A DNA stretch of 64,000 nucleotides from JBHHUI01 sp965248775. Its GTDB lineage: Bacteria > Chloroflexota > Anaerolineae > Anaerolineales > JBHHUI01. Where the stretch lies: positions 5,890,001-5,954,000 of the forward strand of contig OZ252150.1 in NCBI GenBank assembly GCA_965248775.1. Direction: 5' to 3'. Under the pieces are notes generated by a model. The model was not told the DNA's origin and did no database searches. It saw only the letters and a list, made by a program, of their open reading frames with translations. A program made the position numbers and the translations under genes. Shown piece by piece: positions 8,148 through 17,366 of the stretch. Every line of letters starts with the position of its first letter. The first letter of the stretch is position 1.

Positions 8148-8678
8148 CATTTGCGTACACTGCGCGCTGCATTGCGATCAATTAAAAATGTATTTGGGAC
8201 CATCAATTCGCTCAACTGGCTCAACAATTGGGGGAAACGATTTGAAAGATTCTTTGGCTTGATATTTTAACCAGCGACTGGCTTTTATCTTCAATTCACT
8301 TTCACAGGTGGCTAAATCGCGTTTTCAGCTTGCTGTACCCTATCTTGTTCCCTTCTCCTCAATCGCGGACTTTTTTTAGGATAGCCACTCATTGAAATAC
8401 CACTTCATCACCAATAGCCGGTTCACAATGACAAAAAAGGATAGGCAACAAATGGTGCACCCTGTCACAATAAATATATCCGACGAGCAGCGCTCCGAGT
8501 TTAGGGCATCGGAGCTAATATTGAATTTCCTTCGCCATGCTGGAACAAATACGACATACAATTGACGTGTTCACAGTACCGGGGAACTAGCCCGAGGCCG
8601 GTGGAGCTCGATTGTGCATTTCTTATATCCGCAGTAAGATTGCCGTGTAATTCCACATAATACCAGTAGGAGATAATC

Positions 8679-9897
8679 ATGCGACGTGGTCGTTTGTTCA
8701 TTCTCATAGGATTGTTATTGATCGTTGGTGTAGGCGCAGTTTTTGTGCTAACGACACTTACCGGTGACGATCCAGAAGCAACAACCGCGGAAGAACAAGC
8801 CGCCGGGGAGGCAACTCAGGCACCTGCGGTGTCAATGGGAGAGTTAGTCTTGGCCGTTCAAGATATGTCGCGCGGCAGTGAAGTTGTTGCAGAGGCGATT
8901 GCGGTTGCGCCCTGGCCACTTGATCAACTGCCTCCCTCTGCTATTTTCAATCCCGAGGACGCAGTGGGTTTACTCGTTCGACGTGATATAAAGCGCGGTG
9001 AGCCGATACTCGAATCGATGCTTGTCGAGAATGCCCTCGAGGTCGCCGAAGCTGGCTCGGATTGGGCGCTATTTATTCCAGAGGGAAGAGTGGCAATCTC
9101 ACTTCCCGCTCCTCGACTGAGCGGATACTATGGCTCTAATCTCTTGCGCGATGGAGATCACGTCAACATATTGGTTTCGTTCCTGATGGTCGATCTGGAT
9201 GAAGATTTCCAGACGATTCTTCCGAATATCACAGTCCCGGTCGCCTTGACCGATCTATCAGGCGCTGCACTGGGCACTGGTGGCGAAGAAGGTGGGGGGG
9301 GGCGAAAGTGCGGGTGCAGCAGGGCAACCATTTGGAAGTTTCGTACCCATCCCGGGTGGCCCCAGCGGTTTATTCCCGGCATATATCGTTCCGAGTGAAG
9401 ATGGCCAGCGTCCTCGGCTCGTGACACAGCAAATCATCCAGGATGCAATCGTTCTTGGTGTGGGGGCATTTATAGGTGAAGATGAGGAGGCTGTTGCTAC
9501 CGAGCCGACGCCAGTACCGGATCCAGACGTGCCTCCGACGGCAACGCCTGAAGGCGGGCCACCACCACCGACACCAATTCCACCTCCTGAGACTGTTACT
9601 CTGATTATTTCTCCACAAGATTCGGCTGCTCTGACATATTTCATGCATAGTCCGGTGAAATTTACGTTCGCACTCCGATCTGCAAGCGATAAAACTCTTG
9701 AGGATACGACCGCCGTCACCCTTGAATATATTCTCGAACAATTCCGCATTGAGCTTCCGACCGTGCTCCCATATGGACTGGAGCCGGCCATACAGCGGGT
9801 AGATGTTCCAGCGCTCAATAATGCACCTCTCCCTGAATTTGTTATACTTCCTCCGGCTGACTCAGAATATCTGTGCATTGGCGTAAATTGCCCGTAG
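8679..9897 (+). pseudogene. cpaB: CpaB/RcpC-like Tad pilus protein, frameshifted at a G9 tract
   Basis: The N-terminal membrane anchor (RLFILIGLLLIVGVGAVFVL) is followed by an SAF-like domain (MGELVLAVQDMSRGSEVVAE, IKRGEPILESML) and the CpaB body (ISLPAPRLSGYYGSNLLRDG, DHVNILVSF). CpaB/RcpC helps Tad secretin assembly in the outer envelope; in Chloroflexota its exact role is unclear. At 9294-9302 a run of nine G shifts the frame. With eight G the protein would continue as GESAGAAGQPFGSFVPIPGG through a Pro-rich linker to CIGVNCP at 9894, about 405 residues. The lesion could be a real mutation, a reversible slippage switch or a sequencing error. Confidence 0.75.
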
Positions 9898-10408
9898 CTG
9901 TTTTGAGTTGAATGCTCAAACCTTTGCAAACTTGAGTACATAATTATTCGTGGACGAAACTTCTAAAACCAAAGTCCTTATCGTAGACGACATACCGGAT
10001 ACCCGCAGCAATATTCGCAAGCTGCTGCAGTTCGAGGCGGATCTCGAAGTCGTCGGTGATGCCGCTACCGGCAAGGAAGCCATCACACAGGCCAAGAAGC
10101 TCAGGCCGCATGTCATTGTGATGGATATCAACATGCCGGATATGGACGGGATCACCGCTACCGAGCAGATCATGAAAACTGTGCCGACTGCGCAGGTAAT
10201 CATGTTGTCGGTACAGAATGATCCCGACTATATGCGCCGGGCGATGATGGTCGGCGCGCGCGATTTTCTCGCCAAACCACCCACCGGCGATGAACTTATC
10301 GCCACCATTCGGCGTGTGTCGGAGATGAGCCACGCTCGTGAGATCGCATATGGCACGGGACTGTTGGATGGCACAGCGAGAGGTGCAATTGGCGGTCGGG
10401 TTGGACGC

Positions 10409-11672
10409 TGGTAGCACGTCCTCTAATCGTGTTCATGTGCACCATCGTTGCATGAGGCGCAAAGTCTCCCTGGAAGGCGGCCCGCGGCGCTTGGGCGGCG
10501 TCCAGCACGGGGGCGGCACTTTGAAATGCAATAGTTCAGCAATGCTCCAACAGTGGTCGGTCACACTGGCTGCGAGAGCCGGTGTACGTTGCACCCAACG
10601 ATATCCGTGCGAGCCGACCGAGAGCCGCAACCGCAAGCTCTTATGATAGTCACAGAAATTGTAGAAACAGCCGACGACAAACATGCCCGCGGCGAGGGTC
10701 TCGGCTTGTTGCGCCAGATGGCGAGTGCGGCGCGCGAGGCAGCTCAACCGTTGGCGGAACGTGGCGTTCAGCCGCTCGATATAGGCAGTGTTGATCATGC
10801 CGCGGCCCTGGGTGGCATCGATGAGTTGTGTAATCATCTCACGTGCACCTTGCACGATGCGGCGGTCGATAGTCAACTTGCCAGCCGCACGTTGTTTGAC
10901 AACTTGTACAATGGCGATGTCAGGCCAGGACAGCAGCTGAGGTCGGCCGTGTGGACCGCGGCGTGGCAAGGGGGACCGGAAGGCTTTTCGAAACGCGTCC
11001 ACCGCCAGCAGGAGCGGTCGCGCGAGAGCAACCGCACGGATTTGCTCGGCCAGCGTGCGAATGAGCTCTTTGTCACGTTTGGCACTGATGACGCCACCCA
11101 GCCACAGCCTCGTAGGGACCATCATGGCCATGGCCATCCAGAGCGTGCCGCGTTGCGTCTTGACTTTGATCTCATCCGCTTGTACTTGTTGCAAGTCCAA
11201 CTGACTTTTCCCGACCACATGCGCATGGATGGCATGGCACCGTTCTCCCGCACGACGCCACCATCTCTGCACTGTACGCTCGTGCAATCCGAAAGCCGCC
11301 ACGATCGCCTGGCGCGGGCAACCATCACGACCCTGTCGGGCGCGACAAGGGTAGGCCAGCAAGGTGATTACCAACATCACGATCTTAGGGTCAGTGCGCA
11401 AGCGATAGAAAAGCGTGCCTTTGGTCGCCGCGAAGGTCGTGTCGCACACCTCGCACTGGTAGCGTTTTTCCTGCTGACTATGGACGCTGATATTCCCTTC
11501 GCCAGTTTGACCTCTTGCCGCACAATCGATATTCGGGCAGAATGCTTCCGCCGGGTTCATTGGCCCCCTCCTGCATTGCATAAACCACAATTACAGGAGT
11601 TTGCTAGTGAACCCGCTTTTGTTCAAGCGCTAGCGCTCAATACCAGCGATCACGGTTAGAGGATGTCCTACC
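10409..11672 (-). mobile_element. IS1-type insertion sequence (large InsA/InsB-fused form)
   Basis: The imperfect inverted repeats share GGTAGnACrTCCTCTAAyCG at 10410 and 11672 (inward). The flanks share TGGACGC (10402-10408 and 11673-11679), a target duplication of at least 7 bp, close to the 8-9 bp usual for IS1. It is about 1.26 kb long with one minus-strand transposase gene, and it interrupts cpaE. Confidence 0.8.
10433..11590 (-). CDS. IS1-family transposase (fused form)
   Basis: The N-terminal zinc-binding region (CPNIDC, YQCEVCDTTFAATKGT) and helix-turn-helix (GLHERTVQRWWRRAG) precede a DDE core: LQQVQADEIKVKTQRGTLWM (first Asp), RPLLLAVDAFRKAFRSPL (second Asp) and INTAYIERLNATFRQRL (Glu). 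The segment right after the second Asp looks shorter than I remember for this subgroup, where a stretch like GLASYV precedes the AFRK-type sequence. A small in-frame deletion is possible. At 385 residues it matches single-frame IS1 relatives, not the two-frame enteric IS1. Confidence 0.8.
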   Translation of the reverse strand: MWFMQCRRGPMNPAEAFCPNIDCAARGQTGEGNISVHSQQEKRYQCEVCDTTFAATKGTLFYRLRTDPKIVMLVITLLAYPCRARQGRDGCPRQAIVAAFGLHERTVQRWWRRAGERCHAIHAHVVGKSQLDLQQVQADEIKVKTQRGTLWMAMAMMVPTRLWLGGVISAKRDKELIRTLAEQIRAVALARPLLLAVDAFRKAFRSPLPRRGPHGRPQLLSWPDIAIVQVVKQRAAGKLTIDRRIVQGAREMITQLIDATQGRGMINTAYIERLNATFRQRLSCLARRTRHLAQQAETLAAGMFVVGCFYNFCDYHKSLRLRLSVGSHGYRWVQRTPALAASVTDHCWSIAELLHFKVPPPCWTPPKRRGPPSRETLRLMQRWCT

Positions 11673-12495
11673 TGGACGCATAATCGCTGTTTATAGCCCC
11701 AAAGGTGGGGCTGGCTGCACGACCATATCAACAAATATTGCTGTCACCTTACAAACAAATGAAACCTCGGTCGCTCTTGTGGATGCAGATTTGCAGTTTG
11801 GCGACGTCGGTGTCTTTTTGAATATTCGGGGCCAAAACAGCCTTGTAGATCTAGCAGAGGCGCACAGAGAGATCGATCCTGACCTCGTCAACACAGTATT
11901 ATCGGATCATTCAACTGGAAAAAAGATCTTGCTCGCTCCGTTCAGCCCCGACGCGGCGGAGGTCGTCAGCGGCGAGGCTGTCCGGGCAGTCCTCGACCAT
12001 CTCCGAACCCGATTTGACTATGTAATCGTTGATACGGCTTCGATCCTAAATGATGTTGTCCTCTCTGTTTTCGATGCAGCGGACATCATACTGTTGGTAG
12101 CGATGCCAGATATTCCATCGGTCAAGGATGCAAGACTTTTCTTCGATATTGCAGAAGCCCTCGATTATCCGCCCGAAAATACGTTCCTAGTGCTCAATAG
12201 GGTAGACAAGAAGGTGGGTATTCCCGCCGACGATATCGAAGAATCAATCAAGCATTCCATTCAGGCTCAAATACCGGATGAGCCTCGCATGATCCTGCAC
12301 TCGATCAATCAGGGGACGCCGATCGTTCTTTACAATAAACCCACTCCGCCCGGGCGTGCACTCCAGCAGATCGCTCGTCAGCTCGTTGCAGTATTTGAAG
12401 AGGCTGAATCTGAACAGGCAGCATAATCCGGCTCCCTTTAGCTATTCTCGTCCGCTTAATGTAAGATTAGTAGAAACCAGCCACAGGTAAGTGCC

Positions 12496-13899
12496 ATGTC
12501 CCTCTTGAGGCGAATAGAACAAGGTCAATCCGAGAGGCAACCAGATGCCGATGGTGGTGCCGACAGTTCGAAGCTCTCCGAGCTTCGCATGCGTCGGACA
12601 GCGCCTCCGAGCGGTTCGTCCTCCTCCCGCGATGGCTATATCGATCTGAAGGCGCGCGTCCAGAACAAGCTGCTCCAGGAGCTTGATCCTTCCCTCGATG
12701 TCTCGCGCACCGCAGAGGTGCGTCACACAATCGAAGAGTTATTTGAATCGATTTTGGCGGAAGAAGGCATCGTGCTGGCGCGCTCCGAACGGAGTCGCCT
12801 CTTCGACCAAATCGTTGCCGAAATTCTCGGGTTAGGACCGCTCGAACCGTTACTGGCTGATGATGCCGTAACGGAAATTATGGTCAATGGCGGCAAGAAC
12901 ATCTTTATCGAGCGAAAGGGGCGCCTGGATCGGGTTCCGGTTAATTTCGAGAACGATGAGCATCTCATGCGTATCATCGACCGTATTGTCGCGCCCCTTG
13001 GTCGCCGCATCGACGAGTCCAGCCCATATGTGGATGCCCGTTTGCAGGATGGTTCGCGCGTAAATGCTGTTATTCCACCGATTTCGCTCGTGGGTCCCGT
13101 ACTAACCATCCGCAAATTTTCCAAATCGCCGATCACAGTGGACATGCTCGTCAAGTTTGGTACGCTGACAGCCGAGTCCGTGGAGTTCCTCAAGGCGCTC
13201 GTAACATCGCGTGCGAATATCGTCATTTCCGGCGGTACCGGTTCCGGCAAGACCACCTTGCTCAACGCCCTATCGAGCTTTATACCTGGAGACGACCGCA
13301 TCCTCACTATTGAGAACGCCGCTGAACTTCAATTGCAACAAGAACACGTAGTCACACTCGAGTCCCGCCCCGCCAATATCGAGGGTAAAGGTGAAGTTAC
13401 AATTCAGGACCTGGTTGTTAACTCTCTGCGTATGCGACCCGATCGCATTGTGGTCGGTGAGATTCGTGATGAAGCCGCGCTGGACATGCTCCAGGCGATG
13501 AACACGGGCCATGACGGTTCGATGACCACCGCGCATTCAAACGGACCGCGTGATACCCTGGCTCGTATGGAAACAATGACTCTTATGGCAGGCATGGATT
13601 TGCCCATCCGCGCGATTCGCGAGCAGATCGCCTCTGCAGTTAATTTCATTGTCCATCAGGAACGAATGCGAGATGGTACGCGCAAGGTTGTAAATATCTC
13701 CGAAATTCAGGGTATGGAAGGCGATGTCATTACCATGATGGATATTTTTGTCTTTGAGCAGACCGGCACGGAGGATGGGCGGGTGATCGGTCGCTTGCGT
13801 CCGACAGGCTTGCGCCCGAAATTCATGTCCGAGATTGAATCTTATGGAATCAACCTTCCGGCATCCATATTTGGTATTGGCGGACGAGGGAGGTTCTAA
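12496..13899 (+). CDS. cpaF: Tad pilus assembly ATPase CpaF/TadA
   Basis: This 467-residue secretion ATPase of the GspE superfamily powers Tad pilus extension at the cytoplasmic face of the inner membrane. Visible landmarks are the N-terminal domain motif LGLGPLEPLLADDAVTEIMV, Walker A GGTGSGKTTLLNALSSF near residue 246, Walker B-like MRPDRIVVGEIRDEAALDML, and the HSNGPRDTLARMETM box. It is full length and intact. The ATG at 12496 lies 70 bp after the cpaE stop, and tadB and tadC follow closely. In its present state it would depend on a promoter downstream of the cpaE insertion. Confidence 0.93.
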   Translation: MSLLRRIEQGQSERQPDADGGADSSKLSELRMRRTAPPSGSSSSRDGYIDLKARVQNKLLQELDPSLDVSRTAEVRHTIEELFESILAEEGIVLARSERSRLFDQIVAEILGLGPLEPLLADDAVTEIMVNGGKNIFIERKGRLDRVPVNFENDEHLMRIIDRIVAPLGRRIDESSPYVDARLQDGSRVNAVIPPISLVGPVLTIRKFSKSPITVDMLVKFGTLTAESVEFLKALVTSRANIVISGGTGSGKTTLLNALSSFIPGDDRILTIENAAELQLQQEHVVTLESRPANIEGKGEVTIQDLVVNSLRMRPDRIVVGEIRDEAALDMLQAMNTGHDGSMTTAHSNGPRDTLARMETMTLMAGMDLPIRAIREQIASAVNFIVHQERMRDGTRKVVNISEIQGMEGDVITMMDIFVFEQTGTEDGRVIGRLRPTGLRPKFMSEIESYGINLPASIFGIGGRGRF

Positions 13900-13928
13900 C
13901 ACTTGGAGATGATTTTGGAGATTGAAGT

Positions 13929-14966
13929 ATGACGCCAATCTTAATCATTGGTGGTATTCTTGCGGCAAGCATCTTAATCTTCGGAGTAATAACAACTCTC
14001 CGTCCGCAGCCCTCCGTCGTCCAGGAACGCTTGGGCCGCTATGCCGATATTGGCGCACAAGGTGACGCCGAGCAAGTCGCAGCGCCGCCAAAAGAACGCG
14101 GTAGTCCCCTTGGCGAGCGATTAAACGAAGCGATCCAACGTTTCGACTTTTCAAAACGCATCCAGCGTGATCTCGCTCGTGCCGATCTGAAGTTAAATGC
14201 AGGCGAATACATTTCACTGATTGCCATTGCCTGCGTCGGTGCAGCCACGATTGCAGTCGGAATTACAGTCATTCCCGATTGTTTGAGCAGCGATATCGGA
14301 TTTGTCAACTGCCTGTTCACACGTAGCAATACTGATTCGACAATAATGGGTATTGTTGGTGCGGGTGTCGGCCTTTTTGCGCCGCGCTTCTACCTTCGAT
14401 TTCTGCAAAAACGACGGCTTAAGAACTTCAACAATCAATTGGGTGATTCGCTCATGCTGATGGTGAACGGTTTGCGTTCTGGCTACAGCGTCTTGCAGGC
14501 AATGGAAGCCATTGCCCGCGAACTACCCGATCCGATTGCAGTTGAGTTTCGTCGGGTGGTGCAGGAAATTCAACTCGGCTTGCCAATGGAAGTCGCCCTT
14601 GAACATTTACTGGAGCGCATGAACAGTGACGATCTTGATCTTGTTATCACTGCAATCAACATCCAACGTGAGGTGGGCGGTAATCTGGCGGAAATCCTCG
14701 ATGTGATTTCACATACCATCCGCGAGCGTGTGCGCATCAAGGGTGAGATCGCTACGCTTACAGCCCAAGGCCGGGCAACAGGTTACGCGATTACTGCCTT
14801 GCCACTTGGCTTGGGCTTGCTCCTTTTCGTTGTCAACCGTCCGTACATTGGGCAGTTATTTATTCCGGAAAGCCAGCCATGCGGCTGGGGTATGGTGATT
14901 CTCGGGTTTGTTATGATCGCCATTGGCGGCGTCATCATCGGCAAGATCGTGGAAATTGAAGTCTAG
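13929..14966 (+). CDS. tadB: Tad inner-membrane platform protein TadB
   Basis: This 345-residue protein has N-terminal and C-terminal membrane segments and a T2SSF domain: LGDSLMLMVNGLRSGYSVLQ, AMEAIARELPDPIAVEFRRV, INIQREVGGNLAEILDVIS. It forms the inner-membrane platform with TadC and receives force from CpaF. It begins 29 bp after cpaF with a nearby GGAGA/GGAG ribosome-binding sequence. It is intact and of normal size. Confidence 0.92.
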   Translation: MTPILIIGGILAASILIFGVITTLRPQPSVVQERLGRYADIGAQGDAEQVAAPPKERGSPLGERLNEAIQRFDFSKRIQRDLARADLKLNAGEYISLIAIACVGAATIAVGITVIPDCLSSDIGFVNCLFTRSNTDSTIMGIVGAGVGLFAPRFYLRFLQKRRLKNFNNQLGDSLMLMVNGLRSGYSVLQAMEAIARELPDPIAVEFRRVVQEIQLGLPMEVALEHLLERMNSDDLDLVITAINIQREVGGNLAEILDVISHTIRERVRIKGEIATLTAQGRATGYAITALPLGLGLLLFVVNRPYIGQLFIPESQPCGWGMVILGFVMIAIGGVIIGKIVEIEV

Positions 14967-14980
14967 ACAGGAGTAGCGCA

Positions 14981-15928
14981 ATGTCAGGCATATTACTTAT
15001 CTCACTGGTTGTAATCCTGTTTCTTGCTATTCTTCTCGTCGTTGTCGGTTTTCGCTCTCCGGCAGCCGCGGACCCATTAAAATCGCGCTTAGCAGATTTT
15101 GCCGCCCGGGATACGCCCGTCACCCTACAGGAGATTGAACTTTCCCAGCCTTTTAGTGAGCGTGTGCTGTTGCCTTTGGTTCGCCGCATGGGGCAACTCT
15201 CATCGCGCTTCACGCCGCAAGCCACGCTCGAAGATGCGCAACGCAAGCTTGATCTGGCTGGAAATCCGGGCAATCTCGGCGCGACAGAATTTGTCGCGCT
15301 ACGCATTGGACTGGCAGTCGGCTTAGGCGTGTTGATGTTGTTTGTTTTCACAGTTGGGGCTGAACCAGGTTTGTGGACGCGCAATCTCATGCTGACAATT
15401 GTTTCTGTCGCATTCGGCTACTTTCTGCCGCCATTGTTTTTACAGAGTCGCATCCGCCGGCGCCAGAATGATATCCTAAAAGCGCTACCGGATGCGATGG
15501 ATTTGCTCACAATTTGTGTGGAAGCGGGTCTCGGCTTTGATGCCGCCATGGCGAAAGTGGCCGAAAAATGGGATAACGAATTGTCGCTGGCATTCACCCG
15601 TGTAATTCAAGAAGTTCGTCTGGGAAAAGTGCGTCGCGAGGCGTTACGAGATATGTCCGATCGCATAGAGGTCGGGGATGTCACGAGTTTCGTTGCCGCG
15701 GTTATTCAGGCTGAGCAATTGGGTGTAAGTATGTCCAAGATTCTGCGCATTCAGTCCGATCAGATGCGTATTCGGCGTCGGCAGCGCGCGGAAGAGACGG
15801 CTCACAAGGCGCCGATCAAGATGCTATTCCCGATGGCGCTCTTTATCTTCCCAACGATTTACATCATACTATTGGGGCCAGCCGCATTGTTGCTGATGAA
15901 TTCCGTCGCCGGCGGTATTCTGTTCTAA
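14981..15928 (+). CDS. tadC: Tad inner-membrane platform protein TadC
   Basis: This 315-residue T2SSF protein has typical motifs KALPDAMDLLTICVEAGLGF, DAAMAKVAEKW and FVAAVIQAEQLGVSMSKILR, with membrane helices at both ends. It lies 14 bp after tadB with AGGAG just upstream of its ATG. It is the last tad gene visible. No prepilin peptidase, secretin or Flp pilin gene was found in the window. Confidence 0.92.
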   Translation: MSGILLISLVVILFLAILLVVVGFRSPAAADPLKSRLADFAARDTPVTLQEIELSQPFSERVLLPLVRRMGQLSSRFTPQATLEDAQRKLDLAGNPGNLGATEFVALRIGLAVGLGVLMLFVFTVGAEPGLWTRNLMLTIVSVAFGYFLPPLFLQSRIRRRQNDILKALPDAMDLLTICVEAGLGFDAAMAKVAEKWDNELSLAFTRVIQEVRLGKVRREALRDMSDRIEVGDVTSFVAAVIQAEQLGVSMSKILRIQSDQMRIRRRQRAEETAHKAPIKMLFPMALFIFPTIYIILLGPAALLLMNSVAGGILF

Positions 15929-15962
15929 CCCTCGCGAGAGAGACATAGCGGACAATAACCTC

Positions 15963-16712
15963 ATGGGGCTCGTGGCACAGCGCCGCCTCGTTGCCCGGTT
16001 TCCGAACGTTGCCAGCCGGGTATTCTGGTCGGCATTCGATTTCGTGCTGCCTCCCAATTGTGTGAGTTGCCGCACGACGGGCGACGTCTTTTGCGGTGAT
16101 TGCAGATCAAGTGCCAAAATAATCCAACCTCCCATTTGTGCCCAATGCGGCTTTCCAACCCGAGCTGCTTGTCCGGCTTGCCGTGACAAAGGCGTTGAAG
16201 GACTGCAAGCCCTCCGGGCTGCTACCCTCTATACCGGAACAATTCGGAAGGCAATCCACAGTCTTAAATATCGTCGCAATCGCGCCCTCATTAATAAATT
16301 AGGGGAAATAATGGCTGCTACCTGGCCGCAAGAATTTCCTGCTGTCGCGATCCCGGTTCCGGTGCCGCTCGCACCAAAGCGTGCCCGCATGCGTGGCTTC
16401 AACCAGGCTGAGGTACTCGCCCGTTATGTGGGCCGGGAAGTTGGCCTTCTTGTTCGGTCGCGGGCGCTACGGCGCATTCGGGAGACACCACCCCAGGTGG
16501 GGATGAGCGCAGTTGAACGCCAGCAGAATATGAAAGAGGCATTCCGGGCCAGACCCCGCGCCATCAAAGGCAGGCCGGTAATTTTGATTGACGACGTTTC
16601 GACGACAGGTTCTACTCCCACGGCCTGTGCTGAAACATTACGTAAATCCGGTGCTCCCGCAGTCTGGGGTATGACTCTGGCCCGCGCCGGTGCACACATT
16701 CACGATGCTTAA
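15963..16712 (+). CDS. comF: ComF-family phosphoribosyltransferase-like protein
   Basis: The 249-residue protein has an N-terminal zinc-ribbon-like Cys cluster (LPPNCVSCRTTGDVFCGDC, then CAQCGFPTRAACPACRDKG) and a C-terminal phosphoribosyltransferase fold with the PRPP-binding motif VILIDDVSTTGSTPTACAET. ComF proteins are linked to DNA uptake in competent bacteria and are widespread outside classical competence. It is 34 bp downstream of tadC and 15 bp upstream of hpf, so it may be co-transcribed with either. Confidence 0.9.
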   Translation: MGLVAQRRLVARFPNVASRVFWSAFDFVLPPNCVSCRTTGDVFCGDCRSSAKIIQPPICAQCGFPTRAACPACRDKGVEGLQALRAATLYTGTIRKAIHSLKYRRNRALINKLGEIMAATWPQEFPAVAIPVPVPLAPKRARMRGFNQAEVLARYVGREVGLLVRSRALRRIRETPPQVGMSAVERQQNMKEAFRARPRAIKGRPVILIDDVSTTGSTPTACAETLRKSGAPAVWGMTLARAGAHIHDA

Positions 16713-16727
16713 TAACTGGAGACGCTG

Positions 16728-17312
16728 ATGACAATCGATGTGGTTATCAATGCAAGAAATATGCACGTTTCAGAAAGGTTACAGGATTACGCCGAAAAGA
16801 AGATTGGAAAACTTGACCATTACTTACCGGAGCTAACCCAAGCTGAACTCGATCTCAATGTACAGGAAAACGCGCGCAGTGTCGAGGATCGGCAGGTTGC
16901 TCAGCTAACCTTGCGCACGCGGGGGAGTATTCTGCGGGCTGAAGAACATTCTGGAGATATGTTTGCCTCGGTCGATAAAGTTTTAGAAAAAATCGGTCGG
17001 CAGATCGAACGGTATAAAGGCAAGCGCAAGAAGATCCTTTGGCGTGCCGGGCCGGGTGAAGAGCGAATGGCTGATGTGCTCCAGGATAATGAATTTGAAG
17101 ATGATGAGTTCGAAAGCGAAGACCTCCAGTCAATTGTGCGGCACAAGCAGTTTGAAATGACTCCAATGAGTCCGGAGGAAGCCATTGAGCAGATGCAATT
17201 GCTAGGACACAACAACTTCTTCGTTTTTTACAACGCGGATACTGAGGCGATTAGTGTGCTTTATCGCCGCAAAGATGGGAATTACGGTCTGATTGATCCG
17301 GAAATCGGATAA
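16728..17312 (+). CDS. hpf: Ribosome hibernation-promoting factor, long form
   Basis: At 194 residues it has the N-terminal S30AE domain (INARNMHVSERLQDYAEKKI, then basic VDKVLEKIGRQIERYKGKRK) and the C-terminal dimerisation domain (FEMTPMSPEEAIEQMQLLGH, FFVFYNADTEAISVLYRRKD). The long form pairs 70S ribosomes into inactive 100S dimers in slow growth. An acidic linker (about residues 118-138) joins the domains. GGAG precedes its ATG. The comF-hpf pairing is common in bacteria. Confidence 0.94.
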   Translation: MTIDVVINARNMHVSERLQDYAEKKIGKLDHYLPELTQAELDLNVQENARSVEDRQVAQLTLRTRGSILRAEEHSGDMFASVDKVLEKIGRQIERYKGKRKKILWRAGPGEERMADVLQDNEFEDDEFESEDLQSIVRHKQFEMTPMSPEEAIEQMQLLGHNNFFVFYNADTEAISVLYRRKDGNYGLIDPEIG

Positions 17313-17366
17313 GCTTTTCGCCTGCTCTTTGCCTTAAAACACCCTTCTGATATCCGTAGTCTCAAG

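Larger units (their letters stand above)
7709..8678. other. 970-bp gene-free region with repeats between tadG-like and cpaB
   Basis: No convincing gene is visible. From 7748 to about 8020 it is made of nested palindromes related to the block in the IS30 element. From 8020 to 8678 it is unstructured apart from a weak hairpin with a T-run at 8119-8147. A Flp major pilin gene might be expected near here in a tad cluster, but no matching short reading frame was found. Confidence 0.6.
9950..12426 (+). pseudogene. CpaE/TadZ-like ATPase with receiver domain, split by IS1-type element
   Basis: A GTG start gives a receiver domain (KVLIVDDIPDTRSNIRKLL; phospho-acceptor Asp in VMDINMPDMDG; Lys in LAKPPTG). 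The gene is then cut at 10409. Right of the IS the MinD/ParA-type ATPase part resumes: RIIAVYSPKGGAGCTTISTN (deviant Walker A), SVALVDADLQFGDVGVFLN, YVIVDTA. Excising the IS with one copy of TGGACGC restores VGRIIAVYS in frame, giving a protein of about 400 residues. CpaE/TadZ proteins place the Tad machine at the cell pole. The insertion separates the receiver from the ATPase, so normal function is lost. Confidence 0.85.

Noticed and set aside
7749..8270. Several 90-140 codon frames in the repeat block after the tadG-like gene
   Set aside because: They run through palindromic repeats in several frames and strands, with no start context or family similarity.
8427..8564. 45-codon frame MTKKDRQQMVHPVTINIS in the place where a Flp pilin gene might be expected
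   Set aside because: It has no GlnGly-x-LeuValGluTyr-type pilin processing motif and no hydrophobic helix, and there is no good ribosome-binding site.
10553..11659. 368-codon plus-strand frame opposite the IS1-type transposase
   Set aside because: The opposite strand encodes clear transposase motifs; this frame reads as low-complexity antisense.
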